Shown here in pieces: positions 16,768-28,300 of a stretch of DNA of 61,422 bases (within the stretch, counting starts at the first letter, position 1; each line of letters opens with the position of its first letter). This stretch comes from Psychrobacter okhotskensis (GTDB lineage Bacteria; Pseudomonadota; Gammaproteobacteria; Pseudomonadales; Moraxellaceae). A program made the translations under genes and the position numbers. The notes beneath the pieces are model-generated. The model was not told the DNA's origin and did not search any database. It saw only the letters and a program-made list of their open reading frames with translations. Where the stretch lies: the NCBI RefSeq assembly GCF_013248965.1, contig NZ_JABRVQ010000025.1, positions 1 to 61,422 of the forward strand. Reading direction: 5' to 3'.

Positions 16768-18174
16768 TTACAGATAAGGCTTCACAAGTTTATTAGAATC
16801 CGTATAAGCATCTAAAACCGTTAGAAGGGTATAGGCGCCGATAAACTTACGGCTAATGAACATAAATTCTTTTGGCGGCAGATTAAATTCAAAAGACTGC
16901 ATAGCGCGCGTCGCAGCAGAGGAAAGGCGTGAGTGTAGTTTACTATTTGCCCAGATATAACGATTTTGTTCATCCAAACACTCAGTAGGAATATCAGGAT
17001 TGGTCGCTGGATCGCTAAAAGGCTCAGTTGCCAAGAGGAACAAAGAGGCGATATCGGAACAAACTTTTTCACTCATCGTGTCAAAAAAATCATAACCAGT
17101 CATGGCTTGCATCATTGCCTGATGGTCGTGACGGTAGCCAGCTTTTAGTAAGCCATGAGCAATTGTCAAAAGAGTATTATCAAACTGACGAATCGCCCCA
17201 AAATCCAATAATACTAACTTATCGACCTCGTGGTCATTGTCGCTGACACGAACGAGATAATTACCAAAATTTGGGTCTGTTTGCATCTCGCCCCAAACAA
17301 AAATCTCTTGCATCATGATCTCTATTGCCGACTGACCAATGGCATTGCGACGTTCGTGCGGTAAAAGCTGCAGTGCTTCCGAGACGACGCTAATGCCGGG
17401 CTCGTAAGACATACACAATAGGCGTTTGCTTGAGTAAGCGCGATTAATTTTGGGCACAGCATAGCGCGGATCATCTATCAGCCGCTCATAAAAACGCTCA
17501 GTAGTTGCAGCTTCTGCCTCATAATCGACTTCATGATGAAGTAGGTCGCGTATCTCTTCAAACCATGCATCGAGCGAGCGCGTTTGCGGGACAATATTAC
17601 TGACTTTTAGCAAACGCTTAAACAAGGCAAGATCAGAATTGATGGCATCTGCTACCCCTGGATATTGAATTTTTAACACCACTTGCTCACCAGTGGCTAA
17701 TACCGTGGCGCGATGAACTTGGGCGAGAGAAGCCGTACCGATCGGAATAGTATCGACGTCGAGCTCGCTGAGTCTATCGCCTAATAATTGACGCAAGGTC
17801 TGCTCGATGGTTGGCCATGACAGGGTAGCGGTATCATCATTGAGTGTTTGTAGTGCGCGCGTTATCTCAGGTGGCAATACATGCTCACCGTAAATAGCCA
17901 GCATCTGACCGATTTTGACCACGGAGCCTTTTAGTTTGCCCAGCTCTTCTGCGACATAATTTGCCTGCGCTTCCATAAAAGCTTGGTTACGTGCCGTGCG
18001 CGCTTCTTTATTCAAAAACATACCAGACACGCTGTTACCTGCCCAACGACGACCAATGTTTAGAGAAGTTTTGGCAATCGACATTCGACGTTCAAACCCT
18101 GAGGTTTTTAGATTGTCAATTGATTGCTTATTATTAGAAGGTTTAGACGTATCATTTGCCATAAATATAATCAT
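16768..18174 (-). CDS. ABC1/AarF (UbiB-type) kinase-like protein
   Basis: A 468-residue protein of the atypical ABC1 kinase family, whose UbiB members support ubiquinone synthesis. Family signs are the KxGQ-type segment GSVVKIGQMLAIYGEHVLP (about 79-97), an Ala/Gly-rich nucleotide loop IGTASLAQVHRA (about 146-157), the invariant lysine in QVVLKIQYPG and the metal-binding DFG in LVLLDFGAIRQFD (near 328-338). No C-terminal transmembrane anchor of the UbiB type is evident, so it may belong to an AarF/ADCK subgroup other than the ubiquinone operon gene, and no ubi genes are adjacent. Start: ATG 18174, with a second ATG at 18162. Confidence 0.8.
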   Translation of the reverse strand: MIIFMANDTSKPSNNKQSIDNLKTSGFERRMSIAKTSLNIGRRWAGNSVSGMFLNKEARTARNQAFMEAQANYVAEELGKLKGSVVKIGQMLAIYGEHVLPPEITRALQTLNDDTATLSWPTIEQTLRQLLGDRLSELDVDTIPIGTASLAQVHRATVLATGEQVVLKIQYPGVADAINSDLALFKRLLKVSNIVPQTRSLDAWFEEIRDLLHHEVDYEAEAATTERFYERLIDDPRYAVPKINRAYSSKRLLCMSYEPGISVVSEALQLLPHERRNAIGQSAIEIMMQEIFVWGEMQTDPNFGNYLVRVSDNDHEVDKLVLLDFGAIRQFDNTLLTIAHGLLKAGYRHDHQAMMQAMTGYDFFDTMSEKVCSDIASLFLLATEPFSDPATNPDIPTECLDEQNRYIWANSKLHSRLSSAATRAMQSFEFNLPPKEFMFISRKFIGAYTLLTVLDAYTDSNKLVKPYL

Positions 18175-18505
18175 TCATCCGGTTGGTATTGATGTGCGGG
18201 TTTGAAACCGACAATACAAGAGAGATGCGACGCGCAGGTACAAACGGGTACAAAATTGTATCATATAAAGGGGCAGGGGTTTATAAGCCTTAGCCGACCG
18301 CTAGCAGTTAGTTTGTAAGCTAACGTATTAAGCTAAATGATGATACGCCCTAATAAGGTAGCAAAAAATATGACCTAGTATAGTACTAGGTCGAATAATA
18401 ACTCACTTAGAGAACATGGCACTCAATACAATACATAACGTCAACGATGGTTTAAACGTGCCAGATAAGTGAATTATCCAATATTGCTAAATGGCTGATG
18501 ATGAA
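18175..18505. other. Intergenic region between purD and the ABC1-kinase gene
   Basis: It holds the probable purD terminator (18366-18392) and the upstream region of the ABC1-kinase gene. I see no ORF or RNA gene. Confidence 0.6.
18366..18392 (-). terminator. Terminator for purD
   Basis: GACCTAGTA and TACTAGGTC with a three-base loop; on the minus strand it is followed by ATATTTTTTGC. Confidence 0.75.
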
Positions 18506-19843
18506 TTACGCCTGTTCGCGGGCAATGGCATGATGACCAATATCGCGGCGATACTGTGCCCCATCAAAACTAATCGCACCTGTCACTGCCAGTGCTGCTT
18601 GCTGAGCGTCTGCAATACTATCTGCTAACGCCGTCACACATAATACTCGCCCGCCGTTGGTGATGATTTCTGCATTAACGTTGTGCGCATTAGCATTGTT
18701 ATCATCCGAAAATGCCGTGCCTGCGTGAAAGACCTTAACTGCGCTATTATTGTTAGCATCCAGCTCAGGCAAGCCAGCAATCACATCACCTTTCGAAGAA
18801 GTTTCAGGATAGCCTTTTGAGGCAACAACGATACCAAGGGCAGGGCGCGCATCCCATTGAGCATCGCTTGGTAACTGGCCTGCCAGCCCTTGAGCGACCA
18901 AATCTACCATCGACGATTGCAAGCGCATCAAAATTGGCTGTGTCTCTGGATCACCGAAGCGGCAGTTGAATTCGATGACATAAGGGTCACCTGCGTCATT
19001 AATCATGAGTCCTGCATATAAAAATCCAGTATAAGGATGACCGGCCTCCTTCATCGCATCGACCACTGGTTGAATAACTTGTGCCATGACCTTGTCGTGG
19101 ACATCTTGGGTGACAACTGGCGCAGGAGAGTAAGCACCCATGCCGCCAGTGTTGGGACCTGTATCGCCTTCAAAAGCACGTTTATGATCTTGGCTAGTCG
19201 CCATCGGTAATATATTGTCACCATCAATCATACAAATAAAGCTGGCTTCTTCACCTTGCAAGAACTGCTCGATCACCACACGGCTGCCTGCATCGCCAAA
19301 CTTATTGTCGGCCAGCATATCATCGATTGCTTCATATGCTTGTTCGATAGTCTCCGCGACGATGACGCCTTTACCAGCAGCCAGACCATCCGCTTTAATA
19401 ACAATGGGCGCGCCTTGCTCATCAATATAGGCTTTGGCAGCGTCAGTATCTGTGAACCCTTGATAAGCTGCCGTCGGAATATTGTTCTGTGCCATAAATT
19501 CTTTGGCAAAGGTTTTTGAGCCTTCTAACTGCGCACAATATGCCGTTGGGCCCCACGCCTTAATACCAGCAGCACGGCAGGCATCGATGATACCCGTCAC
19601 CAATGGGGCTTCTGGTCCAACGATGACCATATCGATGGCGTTGTTTTGGCAAAACTCAATGACAGCATTGTGTTCATCAGTTCCGCTACCTGTAGACTCG
19701 AGAACAACGTTTTGGCATTTGGGTTCAAGGGCAGTACCAGCATTACCTGGGGCGACGTAGACGTGTTGGACGTTGTTATCTTTTGCACATTGCCATGCTA
19801 GCGCGTGTTCACGACCACCTGAGCCAATCACCAAAATATTCAT
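18506..19843 (-). CDS. purD: Phosphoribosylamine-glycine ligase
   Basis: GAR synthetase, the ATP-grasp enzyme that joins glycine to 5-phosphoribosylamine in purine synthesis. The chosen ATG at 19843 gives MNILVIGSGGREHALAW, the family N-terminus, with AAGGG upstream; the open frame could extend to 19939 but the extra 32 residues do not match the family. Visible are GPEAPLVTGIID (about 75-86), IKADGLAAGKGVIVA in the ATP-grasp domain, GPNTGGMGAYSP, and FNCRFGDPETQ near 290. The product of 445 residues is slightly long, with an Asn-rich stretch near 385-400. It stands alone, without purH, which is often its partner. Confidence 0.95.
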   Translation of the reverse strand: MNILVIGSGGREHALAWQCAKDNNVQHVYVAPGNAGTALEPKCQNVVLESTGSGTDEHNAVIEFCQNNAIDMVIVGPEAPLVTGIIDACRAAGIKAWGPTAYCAQLEGSKTFAKEFMAQNNIPTAAYQGFTDTDAAKAYIDEQGAPIVIKADGLAAGKGVIVAETIEQAYEAIDDMLADNKFGDAGSRVVIEQFLQGEEASFICMIDGDNILPMATSQDHKRAFEGDTGPNTGGMGAYSPAPVVTQDVHDKVMAQVIQPVVDAMKEAGHPYTGFLYAGLMINDAGDPYVIEFNCRFGDPETQPILMRLQSSMVDLVAQGLAGQLPSDAQWDARPALGIVVASKGYPETSSKGDVIAGLPELDANNNSAVKVFHAGTAFSDDNNANAHNVNAEIITNGGRVLCVTALADSIADAQQAALAVTGAISFDGAQYRRDIGHHAIAREQA

Positions 19844-20341
19844 CATACGTCTTGCCCTTAGCATTAAAGTTAATAATGAGTTAGTCATACACTCTGAGAG
19901 ATAGCCGTATTCTAACAAAAAAAGTGCCTTGATTGCCATGAGTATCCACCTGCCAGCCGTTATTCATCAATAATTAAGGTGTGTTGTCTCATTAGCAAAG
20001 GTTATCGGCATGTTGCTGATTCATGAAATGATGTTGTACGCTTTAGCTATGCGCCTAGGTGCGTTACACTTCAATATATTAATGGTATTAAATCTAGCCA
20101 GCCGTTTGCTCTTATAAACATTAGGCAATAAAAAACAACAGAGGATGCCAAAGAGAACGATGTGGTTTATTAGAAGCTCGTTAATGGATGTACTGCTATC
20201 TGATATTGGTGATTCATTACATTCAGACCTTGCTAATAATTAATACTGATTAATAAGTAGAAACCAACTAAGTGCTAACAAAGAAAAGCACTTGAAAAGA
20301 AAAACACTTGAAATACTAAACCTATAAAAAGGACAAAGGAC
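19844..20341. other. Divergent intergenic region purD / NAD-glutamate dehydrogenase
   Basis: About 500 bases with no convincing ORF. A 16-bp unit AGAAAAGCACTTGAAA is tandemly duplicated at 20282-20313 (15 of 16 identical) just before the dehydrogenase ribosome site. Promoters for both flanking genes must lie here, but none is clear enough to call. Confidence 0.5.
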
Positions 20342-23300
20342 ATGCCAAACTCCCTAAGTATCGCAAAAGAGCGCATCAGCCAGATAAGCGATATTGCCAC
20401 CAATTATGTACAAAATGACAAATCACTATTTGATCATTTTATTCATAGTTATTATCAGCCCCTGCATCAAGAGACGGCAGAGGCTATCAGCAATACTGAC
20501 TTAGCAGGCATGGCGCTCCATCATTTTACGCTACTCAAGTCTTATGATGGTAAACAACCGCAACTCGCTATTTTGAACCCAAAAGCAGAAGAGCAGCATT
20601 TCCACAGCTCACACACGGTCATACAAATAGTGGCGTACGACAGACCATTTTTAGTAGATACTATTTTGATGAGTCTTGAGGCTCAAGGTATCGACGTGCA
20701 TCGCACTTATAACATTATTATCAGTGTTGAACGCGATGATGACGGCAACATTGCTCATATTGAAGGTGCTCATGAAAGCGCGACGTCGCACTTATCTATG
20801 ATTCATTGTGAAATTGCCTATCAAGACAACGAAGAGTTGGCCGCATTACAGCAACTGTTGTTGGCAAAAGTGGATACGCTCGATACCGTCGTTGGTGACT
20901 GGAAACAAATGCGCGAGAAGCTAACGGACATCCAGTCGGAGCTGTCAAAAAAACCATTGCCAGAAGTATTCTATTCGCAGCAAGAGATTCAAGCGTTCTT
21001 AGATTGGATATTGGACGATCATTTTATCTTCTTAGGCTACCGTGAATATCGCTTAGAAGGCGATAGCATGATGGATGTCAACAGCGACACTACCAATTCT
21101 AAGAACGCAGATTTGGATTTATTTGCCATTGGCAATAGCGGTCTTGGTTTGCTACGCGGTGCCGCAGAAGACACTTTGTCAGAAAGCTTTAGCCAATTGC
21201 CAAAAGTGTTAAAGCAGCTGTTGACCGAGCCGCGAGTATTGATGTTATCCAAATCGAGCCGTGTCTCACCTATACATCGTTCTGTATATATGGACTTCTT
21301 AGGTATTCATAAGTTTGATGACAATGGCAAACTGGTCGGTGAATATCGATTTATTGGTTTACTGACGTCGCAAGCCTATCAACTTACTGTCCAACAGATA
21401 CCATTACTGCGTGAAAAAGCCAATAAAATCATGGCAATGGCAGACTTACCGCGTGATGGTCATGCACATCATAAGATGATGCACGTCATTAATACTTTAC
21501 CGCGTGATGATTTGTTTCAAGCCAGCGTCGAAGAGCTTTATCCGATTGTCTCTGGTATCAGTCAATTACAAGACAAAAAGAGCCTGCGCTTATTCAGTCG
21601 TATCGACCATTATCAGCGTTTTGTTTCTTGCTTGGTCTATATTCCCCGCGATAAATTCAACACTGAACTGCGCATCAAAGTGCAAAATGTCTTGAAAGAC
21701 GCGTATGGTGGCACCTCATCTGGCTTTACCACTGAATTTAATGAATCTGCCCACGCTCGTGTGCATGTCCACGTACGTACTGTGCCTGGTCAAGTTAATG
21801 ATGTGAATACAGCCGCTTTAGAAGAAAAGCTGTCGGCACTCATGCAATCATGGGGCGACCACTATCAAAAAATGTTACTCGACAATGTCGGTGAGCAACA
21901 AGCCAATGCACTTAATCGTCGTTTCTTCAACTACATACCTGCCGCTTACCAAGAGCACTTTGATACCCGTACGGCTGTCGAAGATGTTAAACGCTTATCA
22001 GGATTGACCGATGAGCAGCCAATGATTTGGCACCTATATCAGTCAACCGGTGACGCAAGCAATCAGCTGCATCTTAAGCTGTATGGACGTGAGCAACCCG
22101 TTATTTTGTCCAAAGTCTTGCCAATATTAGAGAACTTTGGTGTTTCAGTGATTTCTGCGCAAACCTATGAGTTTGACTTACCAGAGCTGCCTATCTGGAT
22201 GCAAGAGTATGAACTGACCTTGGAGCATGTCGATACGGTTGATATGCAAGTGGTGCGTAATCAATTTGAAGACAGTCTCAAGCAGATTTGGGCGGGACGC
22301 GTTGAGAGTGATTCCTTTAACGAGCTGGTATTAATCACCAAACTAGACACTTATGATGTGGTCGTACTCCGTGCCTTGTCCCGCTATATGATGCAAGCAC
22401 GCGCGCCATTCTCTAGTGCTTATATTCAGCAAACGGTGGTAAAAAACAACGACATTAGCGTGGCACTAAGCAGCTTGTTCGATGCACGTATGAATCCTAA
22501 GTATAGTGAAGAGGCGCGCACAGAAAAAACCACGAAAATTCAAGAGCAAATCACCGCCGCCTTGATAGACGTTGATAGCTTGGATGAAGATCGTATCTTG
22601 CGTTGGTATTTAGACCTAATCAATGCCATGGTGCGTACCAACTTCTATCAAACGGATAGTGAAGGCGCACGTAAAGACCGTCTGTCGTTTAAGTTCTTAG
22701 CTGCAGATATTCCAAACTTGCCCAAGCCTAAGCCAATGTTTGAGATATTTGTCTACTCGCCACGCGTTGAAGCCGTGCATCTACGCGGTGGTAAAGTTGC
22801 CCGTGGTGGTCTGCGTTGGTCAGACCGTATGGAAGATTTCCGTACCGAAGTACTCGGCCTGGTCAAAGCGCAAATGGTCAAAAACGCGGTTATCGTGCCG
22901 GTCGGTTCAAAAGGCGGCTTTATCGTCAAGACCAAATCTATGGCAGATGGCCGTGAAGCGTTCCAAGCCGAAGGTATCGCCTGTTATCAGACGTTCTTAC
23001 GCGGTATGCTCGATGTCACGGATAATATTGTGGATGGAAAAATTGTCCCGCCAGCCGATACGGTGCGTCATGACGAAGACGACCCGTATTTGGTCGTTGC
23101 CGCTGATAAAGGTACGGCAAGCTTCTCTGATATAGCCAATGCCTTAGCTGCCGAATACAACTTCTGGCTCGATGACGCCTTTGCCTCCGGTGGTTCGGTC
23201 GGTTATGATCACAAAGCCATGGGTATCACAGCCCGCGGTGGTTGGGAATCAGTCAAACGTCACTTCCGTATGCGCGGTATGGATATTCAAAACCGTGATG

Positions 23301-25192
23301 ACTTTACCGTGGTCGGTATCGGTGACATGAGCGGTGATGTATTTGGTAATGGCATGCTGAGATCTACCCATACCAAGCTGGTCGCGGCCTTTAACCATCT
23401 ACATATCTTTATTGATCCCAATCCAGATACTGCTGCGTCTTATGCCGAGCGGGAACGCTTGTATGAAACGCCGCGCTCGACGTGGGACGATTACGAAAAG
23501 TCGCTCATTAGTCAAGGTGGTGGGGTGTTCTCACGCACGGACAAAAGCATCGCTATTAGCGCTGAGATGAAAGAGATTTTCGATATTAGTGAAGACAACT
23601 TGGCCCCTAATGAGCTTATTAGTGCACTAATGAAGTCACCAGTGGATCTCATCTGGAACGGTGGTATCGGTACTTACGTGAAAAGCGAAAATGAGAGCCA
23701 TGCTGATGTCGGTGACCGTGCCAATGATGCAGTCCGCGTCAATGGTAACGAGCTGCGTACAGCCGTCGTCGGTGAAGGCGGTAACTTGGGCTTTACCCAG
23801 CAAGGACGTATCGAATACGCCCAAACAGGTGGGCGCATTTATACCGATGCCATCGATAACTCAGGCGGCGTGAACTGCTCAGATCATGAAGTCAATATCA
23901 AAATCTTACTCGGCAAAGTCGTTGAGCAAGGTGACATGACCCTGAAGCAGCGTAACGAGCTGCTAGAAAGTATGACCGATACTGTTGCAGAGCTGGTGTT
24001 GCGCCAAAACTATCTACAACCACAAGCGATTGAGCTTAGCCATATCCGCGCCGCTGCTAACCTAAGCGATCACCAGCGTTTTATCCAAATGCTAGAAAGC
24101 GAAGGTCGTCTTGATCGTGCCATTGAATACTTGCCAGCAGACGAAGAGATCGCCAAACGTCAAAAAGCGGATACCGGTCTGACCAATCCTGAACTGGCGG
24201 TGGTCATGGCCTATGGCAAAATGTGGGTTTATGACAACTTGTTGCTATCGGACTTGCCAGATGATCCATACTTTATCAATGAGCTGCGTAAGTACTTCCC
24301 AGACGAGCTGGCTACGCGTTTCTTTGATGAGATGACTGAACATCGTCTGCATCGTGAGATTATCAGTACCTATCTGACCAATAGTGTGGTCAACCGTTTG
24401 GGTATCGAGGCACTGTTCCGTCTCTATGAAGAAACCGATCAGTCTCTAGCGACTATTATTCGTGGTTATGCGATTAGCCGTGATGTCTTCAATGTGGCAA
24501 AAGCTTGGAACACGCTTGAGTCGTTAGATAATAAAGTCGATGCGACGCTGTTATTGAACCTCGAGCTGCGTCTACGTGATGCTCTCGAGCGCGGTGTGGT
24601 GTGGTTCATCAATGCCTTTGGGCAAAACTTGCAAGTGGCAGATATGATTAGCCGCTTTAGTGAAAGTGTTGAGAAACTAACCAAATCAGGCGGTTTTATT
24701 GAGCAGCAATTTTCCGAGTACTTAGAGGCAGACACCCATAGCTTGGTGGAAAAAGAGCTATCCGATACGGATGCTACTTTGTTTGCTATGCTGCCTTATC
24801 ATGTTGATGCGTTAGATGCAGCGCGCCTTGCCGAGCAATATGAGCGTCCTGTCGATGAGATTGCGACCTTATACTTCGAGGCCTACCATGTCTTGCAGCT
24901 AGATTGGATGATGGATAATATCGCCAACTTACCACAGCAAGACTATTGGGATCGCCGTGCCCGTCATGCCTTAGTGAATGAGCTGTCACGTAGTCTGCGT
25001 CTGTTAATGGACGCCATATTGTCCAAGCCAGATGCACAGCAGGCATTTAGCGAATGGAAAGCGCGTCATAAAGACCATCTTGAAGGGGTAACGACGGAGA
25101 TGCATAAGCTCGATAGCAATGATGGAAGTGCTATTAGCTTGTCAACGCTCTCTGTCCTTATGAGTGAGCTGAGCGGCCTAGTGACTAAATGA
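20342..25192 (+). CDS. NAD-specific glutamate dehydrogenase, large (180-kDa) class
   Basis: A 1616-residue NAD-dependent glutamate dehydrogenase that deaminates glutamate to 2-oxoglutarate in catabolism. The N-terminal half carries ACT-like regulatory regions (VIQIVAYDRPFLVDTILMSL near residues 97-116). The catalytic domain spans roughly 780-1260, with the family block GGLRWSDRMEDFRTEVLGL (about 822-840), VKNAVIVPVGSKGGF just after it, the dinucleotide-binding region VVGIGDMSGDVFGNGML (near 993-1009), and VDLIWNGGIGTYVKS and GEGGNLGFTQQGRIEYA. A long C-terminal helical domain follows, as in the large class. The ATG follows AAAGGACAAAGGAC. It is a single-gene unit ending at a bidirectional terminator shared with sbcC. 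Confidence 0.95.
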   Translation: MPNSLSIAKERISQISDIATNYVQNDKSLFDHFIHSYYQPLHQETAEAISNTDLAGMALHHFTLLKSYDGKQPQLAILNPKAEEQHFHSSHTVIQIVAYDRPFLVDTILMSLEAQGIDVHRTYNIIISVERDDDGNIAHIEGAHESATSHLSMIHCEIAYQDNEELAALQQLLLAKVDTLDTVVGDWKQMREKLTDIQSELSKKPLPEVFYSQQEIQAFLDWILDDHFIFLGYREYRLEGDSMMDVNSDTTNSKNADLDLFAIGNSGLGLLRGAAEDTLSESFSQLPKVLKQLLTEPRVLMLSKSSRVSPIHRSVYMDFLGIHKFDDNGKLVGEYRFIGLLTSQAYQLTVQQIPLLREKANKIMAMADLPRDGHAHHKMMHVINTLPRDDLFQASVEELYPIVSGISQLQDKKSLRLFSRIDHYQRFVSCLVYIPRDKFNTELRIKVQNVLKDAYGGTSSGFTTEFNESAHARVHVHVRTVPGQVNDVNTAALEEKLSALMQSWGDHYQKMLLDNVGEQQANALNRRFFNYIPAAYQEHFDTRTAVEDVKRLSGLTDEQPMIWHLYQSTGDASNQLHLKLYGREQPVILSKVLPILENFGVSVISAQTYEFDLPELPIWMQEYELTLEHVDTVDMQVVRNQFEDSLKQIWAGRVESDSFNELVLITKLDTYDVVVLRALSRYMMQARAPFSSAYIQQTVVKNNDISVALSSLFDARMNPKYSEEARTEKTTKIQEQITAALIDVDSLDEDRILRWYLDLINAMVRTNFYQTDSEGARKDRLSFKFLAADIPNLPKPKPMFEIFVYSPRVEAVHLRGGKVARGGLRWSDRMEDFRTEVLGLVKAQMVKNAVIVPVGSKGGFIVKTKSMADGREAFQAEGIACYQTFLRGMLDVTDNIVDGKIVPPADTVRHDEDDPYLVVAADKGTASFSDIANALAAEYNFWLDDAFASGGSVGYDHKAMGITARGGWESVKRHFRMRGMDIQNRDDFTVVGIGDMSGDVFGNGMLRSTHTKLVAAFNHLHIFIDPNPDTAASYAERERLYETPRSTWDDYEKSLISQGGGVFSRTDKSIAISAEMKEIFDISEDNLAPNELISALMKSPVDLIWNGGIGTYVKSENESHADVGDRANDAVRVNGNELRTAVVGEGGNLGFTQQGRIEYAQTGGRIYTDAIDNSGGVNCSDHEVNIKILLGKVVEQGDMTLKQRNELLESMTDTVAELVLRQNYLQPQAIELSHIRAAANLSDHQRFIQMLESEGRLDRAIEYLPADEEIAKRQKADTGLTNPELAVVMAYGKMWVYDNLLLSDLPDDPYFINELRKYFPDELATRFFDEMTEHRLHREIISTYLTNSVVNRLGIEALFRLYEETDQSLATIIRGYAISRDVFNVAKAWNTLESLDNKVDATLLLNLELRLRDALERGVVWFINAFGQNLQVADMISRFSESVEKLTKSGGFIEQQFSEYLEADTHSLVEKELSDTDATLFAMLPYHVDALDAARLAEQYERPVDEIATLYFEAYHVLQLDWMMDNIANLPQQDYWDRRARHALVNELSRSLRLLMDAILSKPDAQQAFSEWKARHKDHLEGVTTEMHKLDSNDGSAISLSTLSVLMSELSGLVTK

Positions 25193-25254
25193 GTGAAAGT
25201 GAGCAAGTGACTAAGTAAAGAGTCATGAAATAAATAACAAGATAAACGTCTTTT

Positions 25255-25293
25255 CAAAAAAACCACCGTTATTAATTGACGGTGGTTTTTTAT
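25255..25293. terminator. Bidirectional terminator between the dehydrogenase gene and sbcC
   Basis: ACCACCGT and ACGGTGGT stem flanked by A and T tracts, between convergent genes. Confidence 0.9.
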
Positions 25294-25341
25294 TGCCTTA
25301 TTGTCATAATTTTTATTAACTGCCTTAACTGCTGTCTTAAT

Positions 25342-28300
25342 TTACGAGGCTTTTTCGTCGGTAACATTGGTAACTCGGCGACAGCCTTGACCGCTGATTT
25401 GGCTAAAGCCGCCAGAGAGTTTTTCGACCTTAATTTGGGTTAGGATACGATCTTTTAACGCCTGTACGTGGGAGATAATGCCAATAAGTTTACCTTCTTG
25501 CTGCAAGCTGGTTAAGGTATCGAGCGCAATATCAAGCGACTCTTCATCAAGCGTGCCAAAACCTTCGTCCAAAAATAGCGAGTCGACGCGGATGTTATGA
25601 CTGGCCATTTGTGATAGCCCAAGCGCTAAGGCCAGACTGATAATAAATCCTTCACCGCCGGAGAGGTTTTTGGTACTGCGAATATCGCCGCCTTGATAGT
25701 TGTCGATGACATTAAGCTCAAGGGGATTGCTGTCATCATGAATGAGCAAATAGCGGTCACTCATTTTTTGCAGTTGCGTATTAGCATGGCTAATCATGAC
25801 CTCAAACGTTAAGCCTTGGGCAAAGGTACGGTATTTCTTGCCATCAGCGGAACCAATGAGCGTATGTAGCTGTTGCCAAACTTGTAGTTTTTGTTTTTGC
25901 TCATTGATAGCAATGAGCTGTGCCGCTTGTTGGCCTTTTTGACTGTCGTTATCCTTAAGTTTTTGGTCAATCGCACCGATTTTTTGACTTAACTCATCAA
26001 TATCTATTTGTATTTGATGGTGCTGGCCAGCAAGTATTTCTCGGTCTTCATCCGTCATAGGATTGGCAAGTTTTTGCTCTAACGCTTGCTGGGTGCTATC
26101 CAACTGTAATTTAGCTTGATGCAATGCATTATCAATCGCTAATTTACGTGTCTGTAGTGACTCACGCTCTTCTTTAGGCAGGCGGGCACTCACAAAAGCA
26201 GCTTCATCTACGAACTGTGATTCTGCGAGCAAGTTAGTAAATCCGCTTTGCTGCGTATTCAGTATAGACATCGCCGCCTGTAGCTCTGTGTCTAGCTGTT
26301 GTTCTCTAGCTGTTAATTGCTCTAGAGTCTGCTGTACAGTGTCTAGCTGCCTTTGTGCTACTACTTGCTTGGCTTTAGCCTCATCAACCGCACGGCGTAA
26401 TTGATTTTCTTCATTGTCTGTATTTTTATCTGCAAAAATCTCTTTTCTATCTTGCTTTAATTGTTCGATAGCATTGGTTTTATGAGCAACTAAGTTCTCT
26501 AACTCTTTGAGCGCTGCTTCATCATTGCTAAGCTGTGCTTGCTTGGTTTCAATCTGCGCGGTCAAACTGCTTAAGCTATTTGTTAGCTGCTGCTGGCGGT
26601 TTTTCTGCTCATTAAATTGTCGTTTTAACTGGTTTAAAGCGCTGCGCTGTTGACGCAACTTTTCAATATGACGGTCATAGTCTGCGCTGCCTATTACCGT
26701 TTGCTCATCAAAACTATTATGTAGTTGCTTAAGTGCGTCAGATAAGTCTTCCGCATTGAGCGCTTTAGTTAAGCTTAAGTGTTCTTTATATTTATCCGCT
26801 GGGTATTTATGCGTTAGAGATGAAACGGTGGTCATCAGGGGTGCCAACTCCGAGAAATTAGCGGCAATCTTATCTTTTATCCCATCAATCTTTTGAGAGT
26901 TAAGCTTGATGTCAGTTGTTAAATTATTAATATCGCGACTAACTGTTTGTTGCTGTTTTTCGTCGGTTTCGATGGCAGTACTGAGCTTTGCCGCACTTTC
27001 AGTTAAGTTGTCATATTCGACCACTATAATTTTAAGAGACTGTTTATGTTCAGTCAGATCATGTTTGGCGGTGTCTAATAAGGATAAGCTATGATCTATA
27101 TTCGTGATGGTCGCATTAATATCATCGCCTATCTTATAAAGAGGATTAATAATTACTGCGATTGCTTTAGAATAATTGTTTTCAGCCTCAAATAATGAGG
27201 CTATGTACGACTGAATATCACCATGTAAAATTTTGGATTGCTGCTGTAGAGCCGCTAGCTGTTGCTCTTGGTTGTTAAGAGCTTCTTTCTTTGTGGCGTA
27301 TTCGATATTGTATGTTGATAAAGCCTGCTCAAGGTTATCAATAAAGGTTTCTAGCTCAGCTATTTGCTGCTGAGTTTGTTGCGTCTTAGTCTGTTTTATT
27401 GTGGACGACTGATTTTGCTCGGCATCTTTATCATTATTATTACTGGCTAATAATGGATGATGTTTGCTATAAGGATGCTCATGCGCACCGCAAAGCGGAC
27501 AGGGCAAGCCATCTTCTAGTTCTGCTATGTAGTCCTCAAGTCCAGCGACTTTCTGTAGTAAATTCAGATGCTCTTGTTTTTCTTGCCTCTTGAGCTTAGT
27601 GTCTTGAATATCTGATTGATGACTAGCAATCAATCCTGCTAAGGTCGTTAGTTCCTCGGTTAGCGTGGGCAGCGAGAGATTGGTCTTTTCGATTTGGCTG
27701 GCAAGATCGGATAGCTGCTGTAGCTTAAAGATGGCTTGCGCAATCTGAGTGTTGATCTTATCGACTTGCTCTTGCTCGCTGCGCATACTAGTTAGCGACT
27801 GTTTTTCAATAAGTGCTACTTGCTGCTGTTGTACGTTGACCAATTGCTCGCGTTTTTGCTTAATTAACAATTCATCTGCTTCTTGCTGCTTAGAGAGCTT
27901 ATCGAAATGAGCTTGTAGCTTGCTTGATTGGTTGTCATGCGCAAGTTTATCCGCCGCTAAGCTGACATTATCTTCCAGCAGCACCACTAATCGGCGACAG
28001 CTGCTATCAAAGGTCGCCATATCTGTATCGAGATCGTTTAGCTCTTCATAATCGCTAAAATATTTTTCTATACTGCTAAGCTGAGCTTTGGTCTCTTGTT
28101 CTGTTTGTTTGTGGCTGGCTATTTCTTGGCGTAATCGTTGCGTATTATTGACTAAGACGTCTTTACGTTGATTGTCATCTGCCAAAGAATGGGATTGCTG
28201 TTTTATTTCAGCATCCAACTCGCGCGTTTTTGCAATGATAGGTAAGGTGGTCTGCAGATTGTCCGTGGCTTGCTTTTCAATGGTATTGACATCGTTTACA

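Noticed and set aside
16993..17250. Opposite-strand frames inside the ABC1-kinase gene and similar shadow frames throughout
   Set aside because: They overlap clearly conserved genes and show no family signal.
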